From assembly GCF_004210375.1 (NCBI RefSeq), contig NC_134834.1:150755009-150819008 (forward strand): DNA of 64,000 nucleotides, given 5' to 3'. Positions 35,701 to 40,487 of the stretch are shown here, in pieces. The translations under genes and the position numbers were made by a program. Position 1 is the first letter of the stretch; every line of letters starts with the position of its first letter. The notes under the pieces were generated by a model. That model was not told where the DNA came from. It ran no database searches and was given only the letters and a program-made list of their open reading frames with translations. Origin of the DNA: Tachypleus tridentatus. Taxonomy: Eukaryota; Arthropoda; Merostomata; Xiphosura; Limulidae.

Positions 35701-37015
35701 TGATGAGCCGTCTCTAAGATTTGTACAAAATTAACTTGTTTAAAAAATATATGTCAAAATAACAAAAGTTTAACTACATATATCTAATTGGTAAAATATT
35801 TAGATATGAAAATAGACTTGGAGAGTAATTCATATTTAAAAGCTATGGTGGTAGTACTCTATATAAGCACCATTTTGAGCAAATACTCCTTTTGAACCAC
35901 AAACAAGCTTGGCATGCTTTTCATTAACTGTCATTAAAAATGTTATTTCTTGATAAAAACATAAAGTGGACAAAATGAACCTTTTGCTAGTAAACAGTTT
36001 TACTGGAATATCTGTCAATATTTGAATGAGTCAGAAATATTAAAATGTTGTGACACAAAATTTTGTGTCTTCAGTCCTTGAATATTTAGTATTTCTTTAG
36101 ATTTGCCACTAACTATTTTTTTCTCATCTCTAGCTGAGTGTTTCATAAAGGAAGAAATTCATAGTGTTTCCATTATATCAATGGTAATTACCATTATTTT
36201 CTTCAATGTACAGTAGTTAATATGTTTTATAATATAACCACAATGTGTACTATTGTTAGTTAACTATATTATAACTACAGTAATGTTCTAAGTTAACTAT
36301 ATTATATCTACTGTAATATTGTTAATTAACTATATTATACCCAGAGTAATGTCATTAGTTAACTGTATTATATCTACTGTAATATTGTTAGTTAACTGTA
36401 TTATATTTACTGTAATATTGTTAATTAACTATATTATATCTAGAGTAATATTGTTAGTTAATTATATTATATTATATTATATTAAATATTAAATTAACTG
36501 AAAAATTTTATGATTTTCTAAATCTTATGAAGTTCTGATAAAATTAATTATTACTTTTTATGGGACTTAGAGACCATATTAATATAGCATTGTGTACTTT
36601 TTGTATTAACTAAAATAATATTAATTAATTCATTAGTCACATATATTTATAGTGAATTTCCTTGCTATGTTTGTGATTGGAGGAGAAATGCTGTGTACTT
36701 AGTTTTGTCACTAACAAAACATTAAACCTCTGAATGTAGCCTACCTTTACATGTTGGTAGATTTAAGTTGTACAGTATTTGCAAGTTTAAACTTTAAAAC
36801 CAGTTTCATGATTTATTAAATGTATTTATTGGATCTATTTTTTCCTCTGATATCGCCAGCAGTCTTCAACTCGAGCTCTGGACTTGAACACACTACAAGA
36901 TCTCCATCAGTCCACCAACTTCCAGTATTCTCTACCTATGTCTAAACAAGCCAATGGCTGTGGACATGTTAAGTTACAAGGAAGAGTTGAAGCCTTCACT
37001 GTTACCCCAGTCTGA
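520..37015 (+). CDS. KAZN: Kazrin, 12 exons, 3' part of gene (5' end outside window)
   Basis: Kazrin is a liprin-like cytoplasmic scaffold linked in vertebrates to desmosomes/periplakin, the cytoskeleton and endosomal traffic. Exons: 520-732, 5409-5569, 6309-6455, 6755-6959, 14146-14358, 16120-16340, 18796-18908, 19402-19636, 22137-22238, 29991-30157, 35141-35294, 36860-37015. All have AG/GT borders and compatible phases, giving 694 codons plus a stop after an initial split codon. Residues 1-173 are coiled coil matching kazrin (RDFIRNYEQ motif). Residues 243-313 hold a basic linker with [13 protein letters not shown]1 is about 354-420, SAM2 434-500 and SAM3 518-585, in the order typical of long kazrin. 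SAM motifs near-identical to vertebrate kazrin include [25 protein letters not shown] and MATALGIP. The start codon and N-terminus lie left of the window. Assignment rests on remembered family sequence; no alignment was run. Confidence 0.95.
1138..2452 (+). mobile_element. hAT-superfamily DNA transposon, internally deleted
   Basis: The element is bounded by the 8-bp duplication CACTAGAT (1130-1137 and 2453-2460), the length typical of hAT. Its ends are CAGTGGTGGGC and, inverted, CAGGGGTATGC, fitting the short degenerate CAG-type hAT terminal repeats. It encodes only a BED-finger fragment (1516-1860) and no catalytic region, and is 1.3 kb where autonomous elements are usually 2.5-5 kb. Confidence 0.85.
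1516..1860 (+). pseudogene. hAT transposase N-terminal fragment with BED-type zinc finger
   Basis: An open frame of 114 codons (first displayed codon is not ATG). Residues 30-53 form C-x2-C-x14-H-x4-H within [11 protein letters not shown] ... [10 protein letters not shown]. This is the BED finger of hAT transposases of the ZBED5/GTF2IRD2/SCAND3-like group. A downstream trace around 2240-2310 ([19 protein letters not shown] in another frame) may be the transposase C-terminus. The catalytic core is missing, so it is dead. Confidence 0.7.
2700..4260. other. Kazrin intron stretch with a short ~42-bp repeat
   Basis: I see no gene. Between about 3570 and 3720 three to four diverged units of roughly 42 bp recur (AGTGTT plus a purine-rich part and TTGGATTAT-like text). 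Small open frames near 4000 on both strands lack family features and are not called. Confidence 0.5.
4273..4550 (-). mobile_element. tRNA-Thr-derived SINE (family 1), reverse orientation
   Basis: The 12-bp target duplication TATAATACATGT flanks it at 4261-4272 and 4551-4562. On the minus strand it begins GGCCCGGCATGG with a tRNA-like head: A-box region, anticodon loop CTCGTAA (CGT, Thr) and B box GGTTCACATCC. A shared central body and a short CAAA-type tail follow. It matches copies at 16902, 43135 and 49750. Confidence 0.9.
5105..5350 (+). mobile_element. Old, diverged family-1 SINE
   Basis: A degenerate tRNA-like head (GAGTTTGAATCCAGTC resembles a B box) is followed by body traces shared with family 1: a G-run then CGTTATATG, ACTACCTTCCCTCT and AAATTAGGGACA. 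It lies just upstream of the exon at 5409 and includes an 11-G homopolymer near 5197. Confidence 0.6.
5409..5569 (+). CDS. KAZN: Kazrin exon: conserved coiled coil
   Basis: This is the most conserved coiled-coil exon. It reads [28 protein letters not shown] and [11 protein letters not shown], which line up with the kazrin segments DRKRLKGEKTDL and [10 protein letters not shown]. It starts with 2 nt completing an Ala codon and ends in phase 0 at CAG before GTCATT. Confidence 0.95.
5683..5907. mobile_element. TTAA-flanked MITE (piggyBac-like), asymmetric copy
   Basis: Ends are TTAACACTCCTACGAAAAGT and its inverse ACTTTTCGTAGGAGTGTTAA, with TTAA as the apparent target duplication. Length is 225 bp. 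The right arm, with GGGGCCTATTAGGCCCC, is shared with the copy at 23619-23809, but the left arm differs. It sits in the kazrin intron 5570-6308. Confidence 0.8.
6309..6455 (+). CDS. KAZN: Kazrin exon: end of coiled coil
   Basis: There are 49 codons in phase 0/0 between TTTGCCAG and GTAAGA. The peptide includes [15 protein letters not shown] and [20 protein letters not shown]. These match the kazrin pattern EREKWELRRQAKEA ... ALRSQLDLKD, the C-terminal part of its coiled coil. Confidence 0.93.
6755..6959 (+). CDS. KAZN: Kazrin exon: Ser/Pro-rich linker
   Basis: The frame is open from the acceptor TTAACAG to the strong donor GTAAGT, with 68 codons plus 1 nt. The peptide starts [12 protein letters not shown] and becomes Gly/Asn/Thr/Pro-rich ([15 protein letters not shown]). 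It has no clear counterpart in vertebrate kazrin, but it sits where the variable linker lies. The phase joins correctly to the exon at 14146 through a Ser codon. The acceptor has a weak pyrimidine tract, so the exact start is less certain. Confidence 0.8.
7320..7805. repeat. 51-bp minisatellite split by a MITE
   Basis: About four units of 51 bp between 7582 and 7800 share CTTGGATCGCTAAGCC and a GAACAG(C/T)TGACAATTA-like part. A further partial unit left of the MITE (7330-7352) matches, so the MITE landed inside the array. Because 51 is a multiple of 3 a minus-strand frame stays open; I do not regard it as coding. Confidence 0.85.
7353..7574. mobile_element. mariner/Tc1-type MITE, 222 bp
   Basis: Terminal inverted repeats start CAGGGTGGCCC and both ends carry CCTACCCATCC inverted (about 29 bp with mismatches). 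They are flanked by TA at 7351-7352 and 7575-7576. There is no coding capacity. It is inserted into the 51-bp array. Confidence 0.85.
7806..8384. other. Kazrin intron stretch, nothing recognised
   Basis: AT-rich sequence with short overlapping open frames on the plus strand (7922-8177) that show no domain, no codon-use signal and no splice support. Confidence 0.4.
8385..8516 (-). mobile_element. Penelope-like element 3' flank, reverse orientation
   Basis: Its reverse complement matches 13885-14005: both contain CCTGAAAATGACC, GAAGGTCGAAATGTTGTTCTG and ACCAGCCGTTCT/GCCAGCCGTTCT. The LINE fragment 8521-12708 separates it from the coding part of the same minus-strand Penelope copy. Confidence 0.7.
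8545..11060 (-). pseudogene. LINE ORF2 remnant (RT and RNase H) of copy A
   Basis: Fragments in several frames cover, in order, an RT lead-in, a YVDDF active-site block near 10240, the RT thumb ([14 protein letters not shown]), RNase H ([14 protein letters not shown] near 9360) and a C-terminal CCHC-like finger with [14 protein letters not shown] near 8720. Stops and frameshifts break it repeatedly. The RNase H first catalytic motif reads YTNGS rather than the usual YTDGS, so an acidic residue is lost. Confidence 0.85.
11436..12023 (-). pseudogene. LINE ORF1 gag-like nucleic-acid-binding protein remnant
   Basis: The open frame is 195 codons. Two CCHC zinc knuckles occur in tandem: [14 protein letters not shown] and [14 protein letters not shown], both C-x2-C-x4-H-x4-C. 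They are followed by [14 protein letters not shown], a segment typical of Jockey/I-type ORF1. The frame probably covers most of ORF1 but lacks a defined ATG-led start. It belongs to copy A. Confidence 0.85.
12717..13010 (-). mobile_element. Penelope-like element fragment 1 (minus)
   Basis: The minus strand encodes [24 protein letters not shown] text and [10 protein letters not shown], the lead-in to the GIY-YIG domain seen intact at 13406-13699. It is cut at the 5' end of LINE copy A, which interrupts it just before the CxxC motif. Confidence 0.75.
13030..13345 (-). mobile_element. Penelope-like element fragment 2 (minus)
   Basis: A second reverse-oriented copy of the same region as fragment 1: both carry TTTGTACCT, a TTGTTGTT tract and GTTTTGTAGTTTGTT. 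It contains several homopolymer runs and no long frame. It lies head to head with the plus-strand copy at 13385. Confidence 0.65.
13385..14005 (+). mobile_element. Penelope-like element fragment 3 (plus) with GIY-YIG remnant
   Basis: The frame at 13406-13699 reads [15 protein letters not shown], then [21 protein letters not shown], matching the Penelope-type GIY-YIG endonuclease pattern (YxIxCxxCxxxYIGxTxR). The GIY tyrosine is replaced (FHIEETSR rather than FYIGETGR), so it is likely inactive. Downstream non-coding text to 14005 is inverted at 8385-8516. It ends 140 bp before the kazrin exon at 14146. Confidence 0.75.
14146..14358 (+). CDS. KAZN: Kazrin exon: basic linker with [10 protein letters not shown] motif
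   Basis: Seventy codons lie between TATTTAG and GTAAGA. A Ser-rich stretch is followed by [21 protein letters not shown] and [12 protein letters not shown]. Vertebrate kazrin has a matching block: a polybasic run, then GSISRVFARG and KSLDPGLFD. The polybasic run could serve nuclear or phosphoinositide targeting; that is inference from composition. Confidence 0.94.
14500..15060. repeat. 66-bp minisatellite in kazrin intron
   Basis: Eight to nine units of 66 bp carry GTGCTAAAGTTGCCATATGA, ACTCATTGTC and GGTTGAACAGTGCTGGAAG. Since 66 is a multiple of 3, frames stay open on both strands (168 and 191 codons, 22-residue period). They lie in an intron between confirmed exons and are best explained by the repeat period, not by coding. 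Confidence 0.92.
15165..15290 (+). mobile_element. Family-2 short tRNA-like SINE
   Basis: It begins CTCCCCAGTGGCACA and contains GTCTGCAGACTTACAACACT, a B-box-like GGTTTTGATACC and a (CAAA)n tail. It is related to copies at 40345, 43718, 44848 and 61859. The head resembles a tRNA with a UAC-type anticodon loop; the parent tRNA is uncertain. Confidence 0.75.
15465..15620 (+). mobile_element. Very diverged family-1 SINE remnant
   Basis: Only body traces remain: AACTGCCTTCCCTCTAGTCT and AATAGGGACAGC, preceded by a weak B-box-like GGGGTTTTGATGC. No target duplication is visible. Confidence 0.45.
16120..16340 (+). CDS. KAZN: Kazrin exon: start of SAM1
   Basis: There are 2 nt plus 73 codons. The exon begins with a Ser-rich part ([13 protein letters not shown]), then [19 protein letters not shown] opens the first SAM domain. 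The segment [11 protein letters not shown] and [10 protein letters not shown] match kazrin SAM1 (WLEVVMAMPMY, CTENVKSGK). The donor GTGACC follows the Lys codon in phase 0. Confidence 0.96.
16902..17174 (+). mobile_element. tRNA-Thr-derived SINE (family 1)
   Basis: The 13-bp duplication CTGTAGTCGATAG lies at 16889-16901 and 17175-17187. The head contains GGCATGGCCAGTTGGTTAAG (A box), CTCGTAATCTGAGGGTC and the intact B box GGTTCGAATCC. The tail is A-rich. It sits in the kazrin intron 16341-18795. Confidence 0.92.
17188..18795. other. Kazrin intron stretch, nothing recognised
   Basis: AT-rich unique sequence apart from a few diverged copies of a short TGTAGTC(T/G)A-type motif near 17190-17260 that also precede the SINE. 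Confidence 0.4.
18796..18908 (+). CDS. KAZN: Kazrin exon: end of SAM1
   Basis: Thirty-seven codons plus 2 nt follow TTTACAG. The peptide [16 protein letters not shown] and [15 protein letters not shown] completes SAM1; kazrin proteins have VLLSLSDEDLQLGLG and [15 protein letters not shown]. The donor GTAAGG splits a Cys codon with the next exon. Confidence 0.97.
19402..19636 (+). CDS. KAZN: Kazrin exon: SAM2
   Basis: One nt plus 78 codons follow TTTTCAG. A complete second SAM domain lies in one exon: [38 protein letters not shown] and [12 protein letters not shown]. The diagnostic kazrin run DLEKxLNVSxKFHQ is present. It ends in phase 0 at CAG before GTCTGT. Confidence 0.97.
19735..20085 (+). 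mobile_element. Diverged tRNA-SINE-like sequence
   Basis: It begins with tRNA-like TAGCCTAGCGGTTAACATAC, repeats a similar head, and later shows family-1 body traces (GACAGTCAAATCCC, TTGCTTTTCCTCTAGTC, TGTAGCTTTATGC). No clear target duplication. Confidence 0.4.
20346..21402 (+). mobile_element. Tc1-like transposon, decayed
   Basis: Terminal inverted repeats of about 27 bp (TTACATGGCCAAAAGTATGT at left, CTACATGGCCAAACATATGT inverted at right, both continuing GGACACCC) are flanked by TA. Length is 1.06 kb, shorter than the usual 1.6 kb, and the transposase is broken. Confidence 0.9.
20490..21335 (+). pseudogene. Tc1-like transposase pseudogene
   Basis: Fragments in order: a helix-turn-helix part ([12 protein letters not shown]), the first catalytic Asp block (FWGDESCF), the second ([11 protein letters not shown] at about 21023) and the third region ([12 protein letters not shown]). 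At least one frameshift and several stops occur, including the TAG at 21233 before the C-terminal segment. The usual SPDLNPIE is changed to NHELNHIE. Confidence 0.85.
22137..22238 (+). CDS. KAZN: Kazrin exon: start of SAM3
   Basis: Thirty-four codons in phase 0/0 lie between TTCCACAG and [25 protein letters not shown], then [14 protein letters not shown], matches kazrin LQERRARC ... IDPVVWTNQRVLKWVRDIDL, the first part of SAM3. Confidence 0.97.
22309..22408. repeat. Short ~34-bp tandem repeat
   Basis: Three diverged units with GGTTTCAATC and CATTTATAATA immediately follow the kazrin exon donor region and precede the dispersed element at 22409. Confidence 0.7.
22409..24330. mobile_element. 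Unclassified dispersed element abutting the satellite
   Basis: It begins GGGTCATTCCATGTCAAACC, a terminus-like sequence. A segment at about 23021-23110 (ATTCTTACATCTCTGAA, TCAAGATGGTGTTCAACCTA) recurs inverted at about 24210-24325, so it has internal inverted repeats of 80-100 bp. I find no convincing ORF; it is interrupted by the TTAA-MITE at 23619. The inner repeat leads directly into the first satellite unit. Family unknown. Confidence 0.55.
23619..23809. mobile_element. TTAA-flanked foldback MITE
   Basis: A nearly perfect 191-bp palindrome: TTAACACTCCTAC ... GTAGGAGTGTTAA with arms of about 85 bp including GGGGCCTATTAGGCCCC and AATATTAGGCTAATAA. The TTAA duplication suggests a piggyBac-type mobiliser. 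The other copy (5683-5907) shares only one arm. Confidence 0.88.
24322..28768. repeat. 4.4-kb satellite array, ~43-bp unit, in kazrin intron
   Basis: Roughly one hundred diverged units of about 43 bp have the consensus pieces CCAACCTACTGTCATATTGT, AGTACCCAAACATTAATG and TTTGTCC. A longer variant carries TTAAAGATCATTTACCAAATG. Each regular unit contains the perfect 14-bp palindrome AAACATTAATGTTT. The array occupies more than half of intron 22239-29990. Minus-strand frames in it are repeat artefacts. Confidence 0.95.
28769..29990. other. Kazrin intron stretch, nothing recognised
   Basis: Unique AT-rich sequence between the satellite and the exon at 29991. Open frames near 29024-29346 on both strands have no family features. 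Confidence 0.4.
29991..30157 (+). CDS. KAZN: Kazrin exon: end of SAM3
   Basis: Fifty-five codons plus 2 nt follow [38 protein letters not shown] and RRHLKTEL complete SAM3, nearly identical in pattern to kazrin ([27 protein letters not shown]). The donor GTAAGT splits an Arg codon completed at 35141. Confidence 0.97.
31062..31640 (+). pseudogene. LINE copy B ORF1 gag-like remnant
   Basis: It parallels the copy A ORF1: [20 protein letters not shown] and [15 protein letters not shown] frame change falls within the first zinc knuckle, so the knuckle and second finger continue in another frame ([19 protein letters not shown], then ECETDPHF). The break makes it non-functional. Confidence 0.82.
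32088..32720 (+). pseudogene. LINE copy B endonuclease (APE-type) remnant
   Basis: The frame starts [20 protein letters not shown] with LSLQETFL, the opening motifs of APE-type LINE endonucleases. It shifts at 32303 into a second frame with [11 protein letters not shown] and [16 protein letters not shown], and a further frame has DLSICSP. A stop and two shifts break it. This is the only copy in the window that retains this domain. Confidence 0.85.
33320..34200 (+). pseudogene. LINE copy B RT fragment fused to ORF2 C-terminus
   Basis: RT fingers are visible ([40 protein letters not shown]) to about 33840, with a stop at 33661. The text then jumps to [18 protein letters not shown] sequence that in copy C lies about 1.5 kb downstream, followed by the C-terminal finger ([14 protein letters not shown]). 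RT palm, thumb and RNase H are deleted. Confidence 0.85.
35141..35294 (+). CDS. KAZN: Kazrin exon: post-SAM basic tail
   Basis: One nt plus 51 codons lie between CATTTCAG and GTAAGG. It is a Ser/Arg/Lys-rich, probably disordered tail ([34 protein letters not shown]). Vertebrate kazrin also has a basic low-complexity tail here; similarity is compositional only. Confidence 0.88.
36250..36482. repeat. ~33-bp AT-rich tandem repeat
   Basis: About seven units of roughly 33 bp with GTTAACTATATTATA and TCTACTGTAATATTGTTA lie in the kazrin intron 35295-36859. Confidence 0.85.
36860..37015 (+). CDS. KAZN: Kazrin last exon, stop and possible PDZ ligand
   Basis: Fifty-one codons and a TGA at 37013-37015. 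The protein ends [11 protein letters not shown]; the last three residues (Thr-Pro-Val) fit a class-I PDZ ligand. From memory, human long kazrin ends VTNV, also of that class. The acceptor is a tandem CAGCAG (NAGNAG), so exon starts at 36860 or 36863 are both in frame and differ by one Gln. Confidence 0.93.
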   Translation, partial: QSSTRALDLNTLQDLHQSTNFQYSLPMSKQANGCGHVKLQGRVEAFTVTPV

Positions 37016-38403
37016 CTTTAAAAGCTGTTTGCATAACATGATGGCTAGCAAATTATGTTGTTGTGAAAGAAACTCCATAATTTGAAAACTTGAATACAGA
37101 ATGCTGGCAAATCAATTTCAGTACCATGGTAATGGTGTTGTTATGGAGAATGTGAAAGAACTTTTGATAGGTGTGTGGTACACGTACACATAGGAAGCAA
37201 TAAGACGTTTGATGGAGTAGTTGTACTAGAAACAACACAATTGTGGCTGTGTGAAAGCTTTATGTGTTTTGCCTATGAGGGGTGAGGAACTTTATTTGTA
37301 ATGTTTGACATAGCCTTCACCAATTAACTATACAATATCTACCACACTTGGTGTTATAAAAAGACAGAGATCAAAATGTGTGTGACTTGATACAAAAGTG
37401 CTACTTATGATAGTATTCAAAATATTCAGCAGAGGCTGGACAGTTGATAACATAGTGAAAAAATAACATGGTGAAAAAATGATTCCATATCATGTCTGAT
37501 CAAAATTTATTATTCATACAAGAAAATTGTAACAGTAACTTAGGAAGTCAATTATGGTTGTAACACCTCAATACAGTCACTCAGCACTATTAGATGTGTT
37601 ATACAGTGTGTTAATTGGTGTAGACTGTTGATTGTATTGTCATTGTGTTAAACTGTTAGATGTGTTGTACAGTGTGTTAGACAGTTGATGTGTAGACTGT
37701 TATATGTGTCGTACTGTGTGTTAGGCAGTTGGTGTAGACTGTTAGATGTGTCGTACAGCGTGTTAGGCAGTTGGTGTAGATTGTTAGATGTGTTGTATAG
37801 TTGTTGTAGGTTGTAGCTGTGTTATACGGTGTTAGTTGGTATAGGATGTAGCTGTATTACCAGGGTGTTAAGAGTTGGTAGCTGTTTTAAGGCTGTTAGT
37901 TCTTATCACGTGTACCTTTAAGATCTGTTAAAAAATGGTATTGTGAGTACATCAGTAGCTACAAGAAATTAACTAATGCTCAAAGTTGTTTAATTTGACT
38001 GTGATAAAACGTATTTTATTTAAAACTTAGAGCACACCTTTTTCGTGTACTGAACGTGTGTGAGAATGGAACATTATTTACGTTAACATCTCAATACGTA
38101 ACTCAAGAAAGGATAATTGAAGGTAATATTTATGTTAAATCACAGAAATGACATGTACTATAACTTACTAATATCGGAACTTACTAAATATGTGAACTGT
38201 AAGAAAAAAGAACTTACATGTCTTATTAAACTTACTTTCTTGGTACGTGTTGGAAGTATGCAAGAAATTGAGGCAGTAACATTATTACCCTGTACACCTT
38301 AAAGTAAATTTTCCCATACTCTTGTCTTAGATGTCAGTAAGGTTCATAGTAAAAGTTATAAACTTAAAAAAAAACAGATTTTTATCGTATTTTGAGTAAT
38401 AAA
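37016..38403 (+). other. KAZN: Probable kazrin 3' UTR with a ~42-bp minisatellite
   Basis: No gene features follow the TGA. Between about 37610 and 37890 several units of about 42 bp share TTAGATGTGT(T/C)GTACAG and GTTAGGCAGTTGGTGTAGA. The first AATAAA that I noticed after the stop is at 38398-38403; whether it is used is unknown, so the 3' end is a guess. Confidence 0.45.
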
Positions 38404-40344
38404 ATTCAAAATTATAGAACGTTAGACGTACTCTCTTTATTTTCTCTGTTTTCAGTGCTTAGTATGTGTGTGTGACGTCATTTGTGCCTTCATAGAACCT
38501 AATTTTTTAATACATTTTTTTACAATGTGATATGTTTTCCTCGTCCATATCTGTGAGGGTCATTGTAAACATTTGACACTTTTAAGTATATTGAACAATG
38601 TATAGAACCTGGTGTTTAGCGAGAGGTCTCTTCAGTATAGGATATAGTAAAAATAGTCTTGTTAAAAAGAGGCAAACATTCTTTTATTCAAATCGCAAAT
38701 TTTATAATTAAAGGTAAGTTATATTTCGTGGTCGTATGTTTCTGTTTTAAAAAAATATTTGAAATTTTCGCTTAAGTTTCATAATCAGATGCACAAGATG
38801 AATTCTTGTTTTATGGTCGATTGAAAGTTAAGCCTATTTTGTAAAATATTAGATAAAAACGTCAATAAAACGTGGTTTATTGTCATATCCTTTATATTTA
38901 AATATCTACCTCATAAAATCGACAACTTAACAGTTAATACGATATAAATCTTCTGAGTTAACTTACTTTCGATTATTCATCAAGTTAAACAATTTGGATA
39001 TGTTCTGTGAAAAGAAAATATCGTAGATTTGTTCAGTTCGAAACAAGGATCTGGTGAGAGTAGCTATTAAAATGGCACTTATAAATTTTAATTTTATTAA
39101 TAAAGGTATAAATCGTCAGCGTTTCGTAAATGTAATTGTTGGAAAGATAATGTATTTTCCCTTACAAATCAGACTTGAAATAGTCTATTTAATAGGTTAC
39201 ATTATGATGTTATTTTCTGCTTTGATATGTTATTAAAAGGAATAAAACCATATGAAAACTTTTATGTTACAGTTGTTCCTAATATTCACAACAGATAGCG
39301 ATGTATATAACTACAGTAATTTATGTTCCAAAATGATTAGTTTGAGATGCCTATACAATATATTTTCGACGTATTTTAAGAAAACTTAAATGTTTTAGGT
39401 ATAAATAATACGTTTTGATGTGCACAATTTAAAACGTAATAAAGGAAACCATACTGTTTATAAGAAAAATTGTATGTGTGTGTTTGTGGGTTTAGTGTTA
39501 TTTTGCGAGGCCCTCTATGGGTAATAAATTTGTAAAATATAAATTATCAAATATTGTAAAAATGTCATTTCATGAATTAAGTTTCTTATGTATTATATAT
39601 TGTTTCCACTTTAGTTAATTATAGTTCTCGTTTTGTAAATACTCATAGTATCTAATTAGTCATTTAGTCAGATGTCGCTCACTTGTGAAGGTTAATGATA
39701 CAGTTGCCGAAATGTTTTCAACTACGGTATGAAAAAATAATAAAAAAAATTAATGTAAAACTTTTGTTGTGACCTGTATACCAACAAGCGGAAGATTTGT
39801 CTTCGTAGTGCAGAAATATCAATAAAACAAATATGAACAACAACAGCTGTTTGATCGTCAATCTTATCTGCAGATAAACACGTTTAACTTGAACTTCATG
39901 AAACCACAATGTACGGAAAAATGTTTGTCCATTCACTTCTATTAACTCAGTACCAGTTTCCACGCCGGTGTCATTGGGTCAAGTTGTTCGTCCTTGAGGA
40001 AGATAGATAAAATTACTTTCAAAGCTATGTGAGAAAAAAGAAAAGAAAAATTCCGTGGCAAGTATGTAGTTTTAAAGGAAGATGAACTTCCCAACTGGGG
40101 TATTCAGGGATATTTATATCCCCCTTCACTCCGCTCGCGATAGAATTTTGATGTGTGCATTAGCAATTTGAATTAAATTATCCTAGTTTTTGTTTCATAT
40201 CAGATGATTGTGTAGATTGACTTAGTGAAGGTAGTTTCAGAGAAAAGCAACGAAAAAAGTCCGGTCGGTTCAAGGCAGCGGAGAGAAGTCAATCCACGCT
40301 TGACTGCGTAATAATGAAAAGAAGCAAGTCAACGACATATTAAA
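38404..40344. other. Intergenic, nothing recognised
   Basis: AT-rich sequence without long frames or recognisable repeats; the open frame at 39054-39236 and the minus frame at 39718-39963 show no features. Confidence 0.4.
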
Positions 40345-40475
40345 CGTCCCATGTTCAGGGCCACGGAATGTCTGCGGACTTGCAACACCAGAAACCGGGT
40401 TTCGATACCGTGGTGGGTCGAGCACAAATAGCCTATTGTGTAGCTTTTTGCTTAATCTGAAACAAACAATTTTAT
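40345..40475 (+). mobile_element. Family-2 SINE
   Basis: Contains CAGGGCCACGGAATGTCTGC, GACTTGCAACACCAGAAA, the B-box-like GGTTTCGATACC, TGGTGGGTCGAGCACA and TAGCCTATTGTGTAGCTTTT, followed by a short A-rich tail. Confidence 0.78.
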
Positions 40476-40487
40476 CTCACAAACAAA

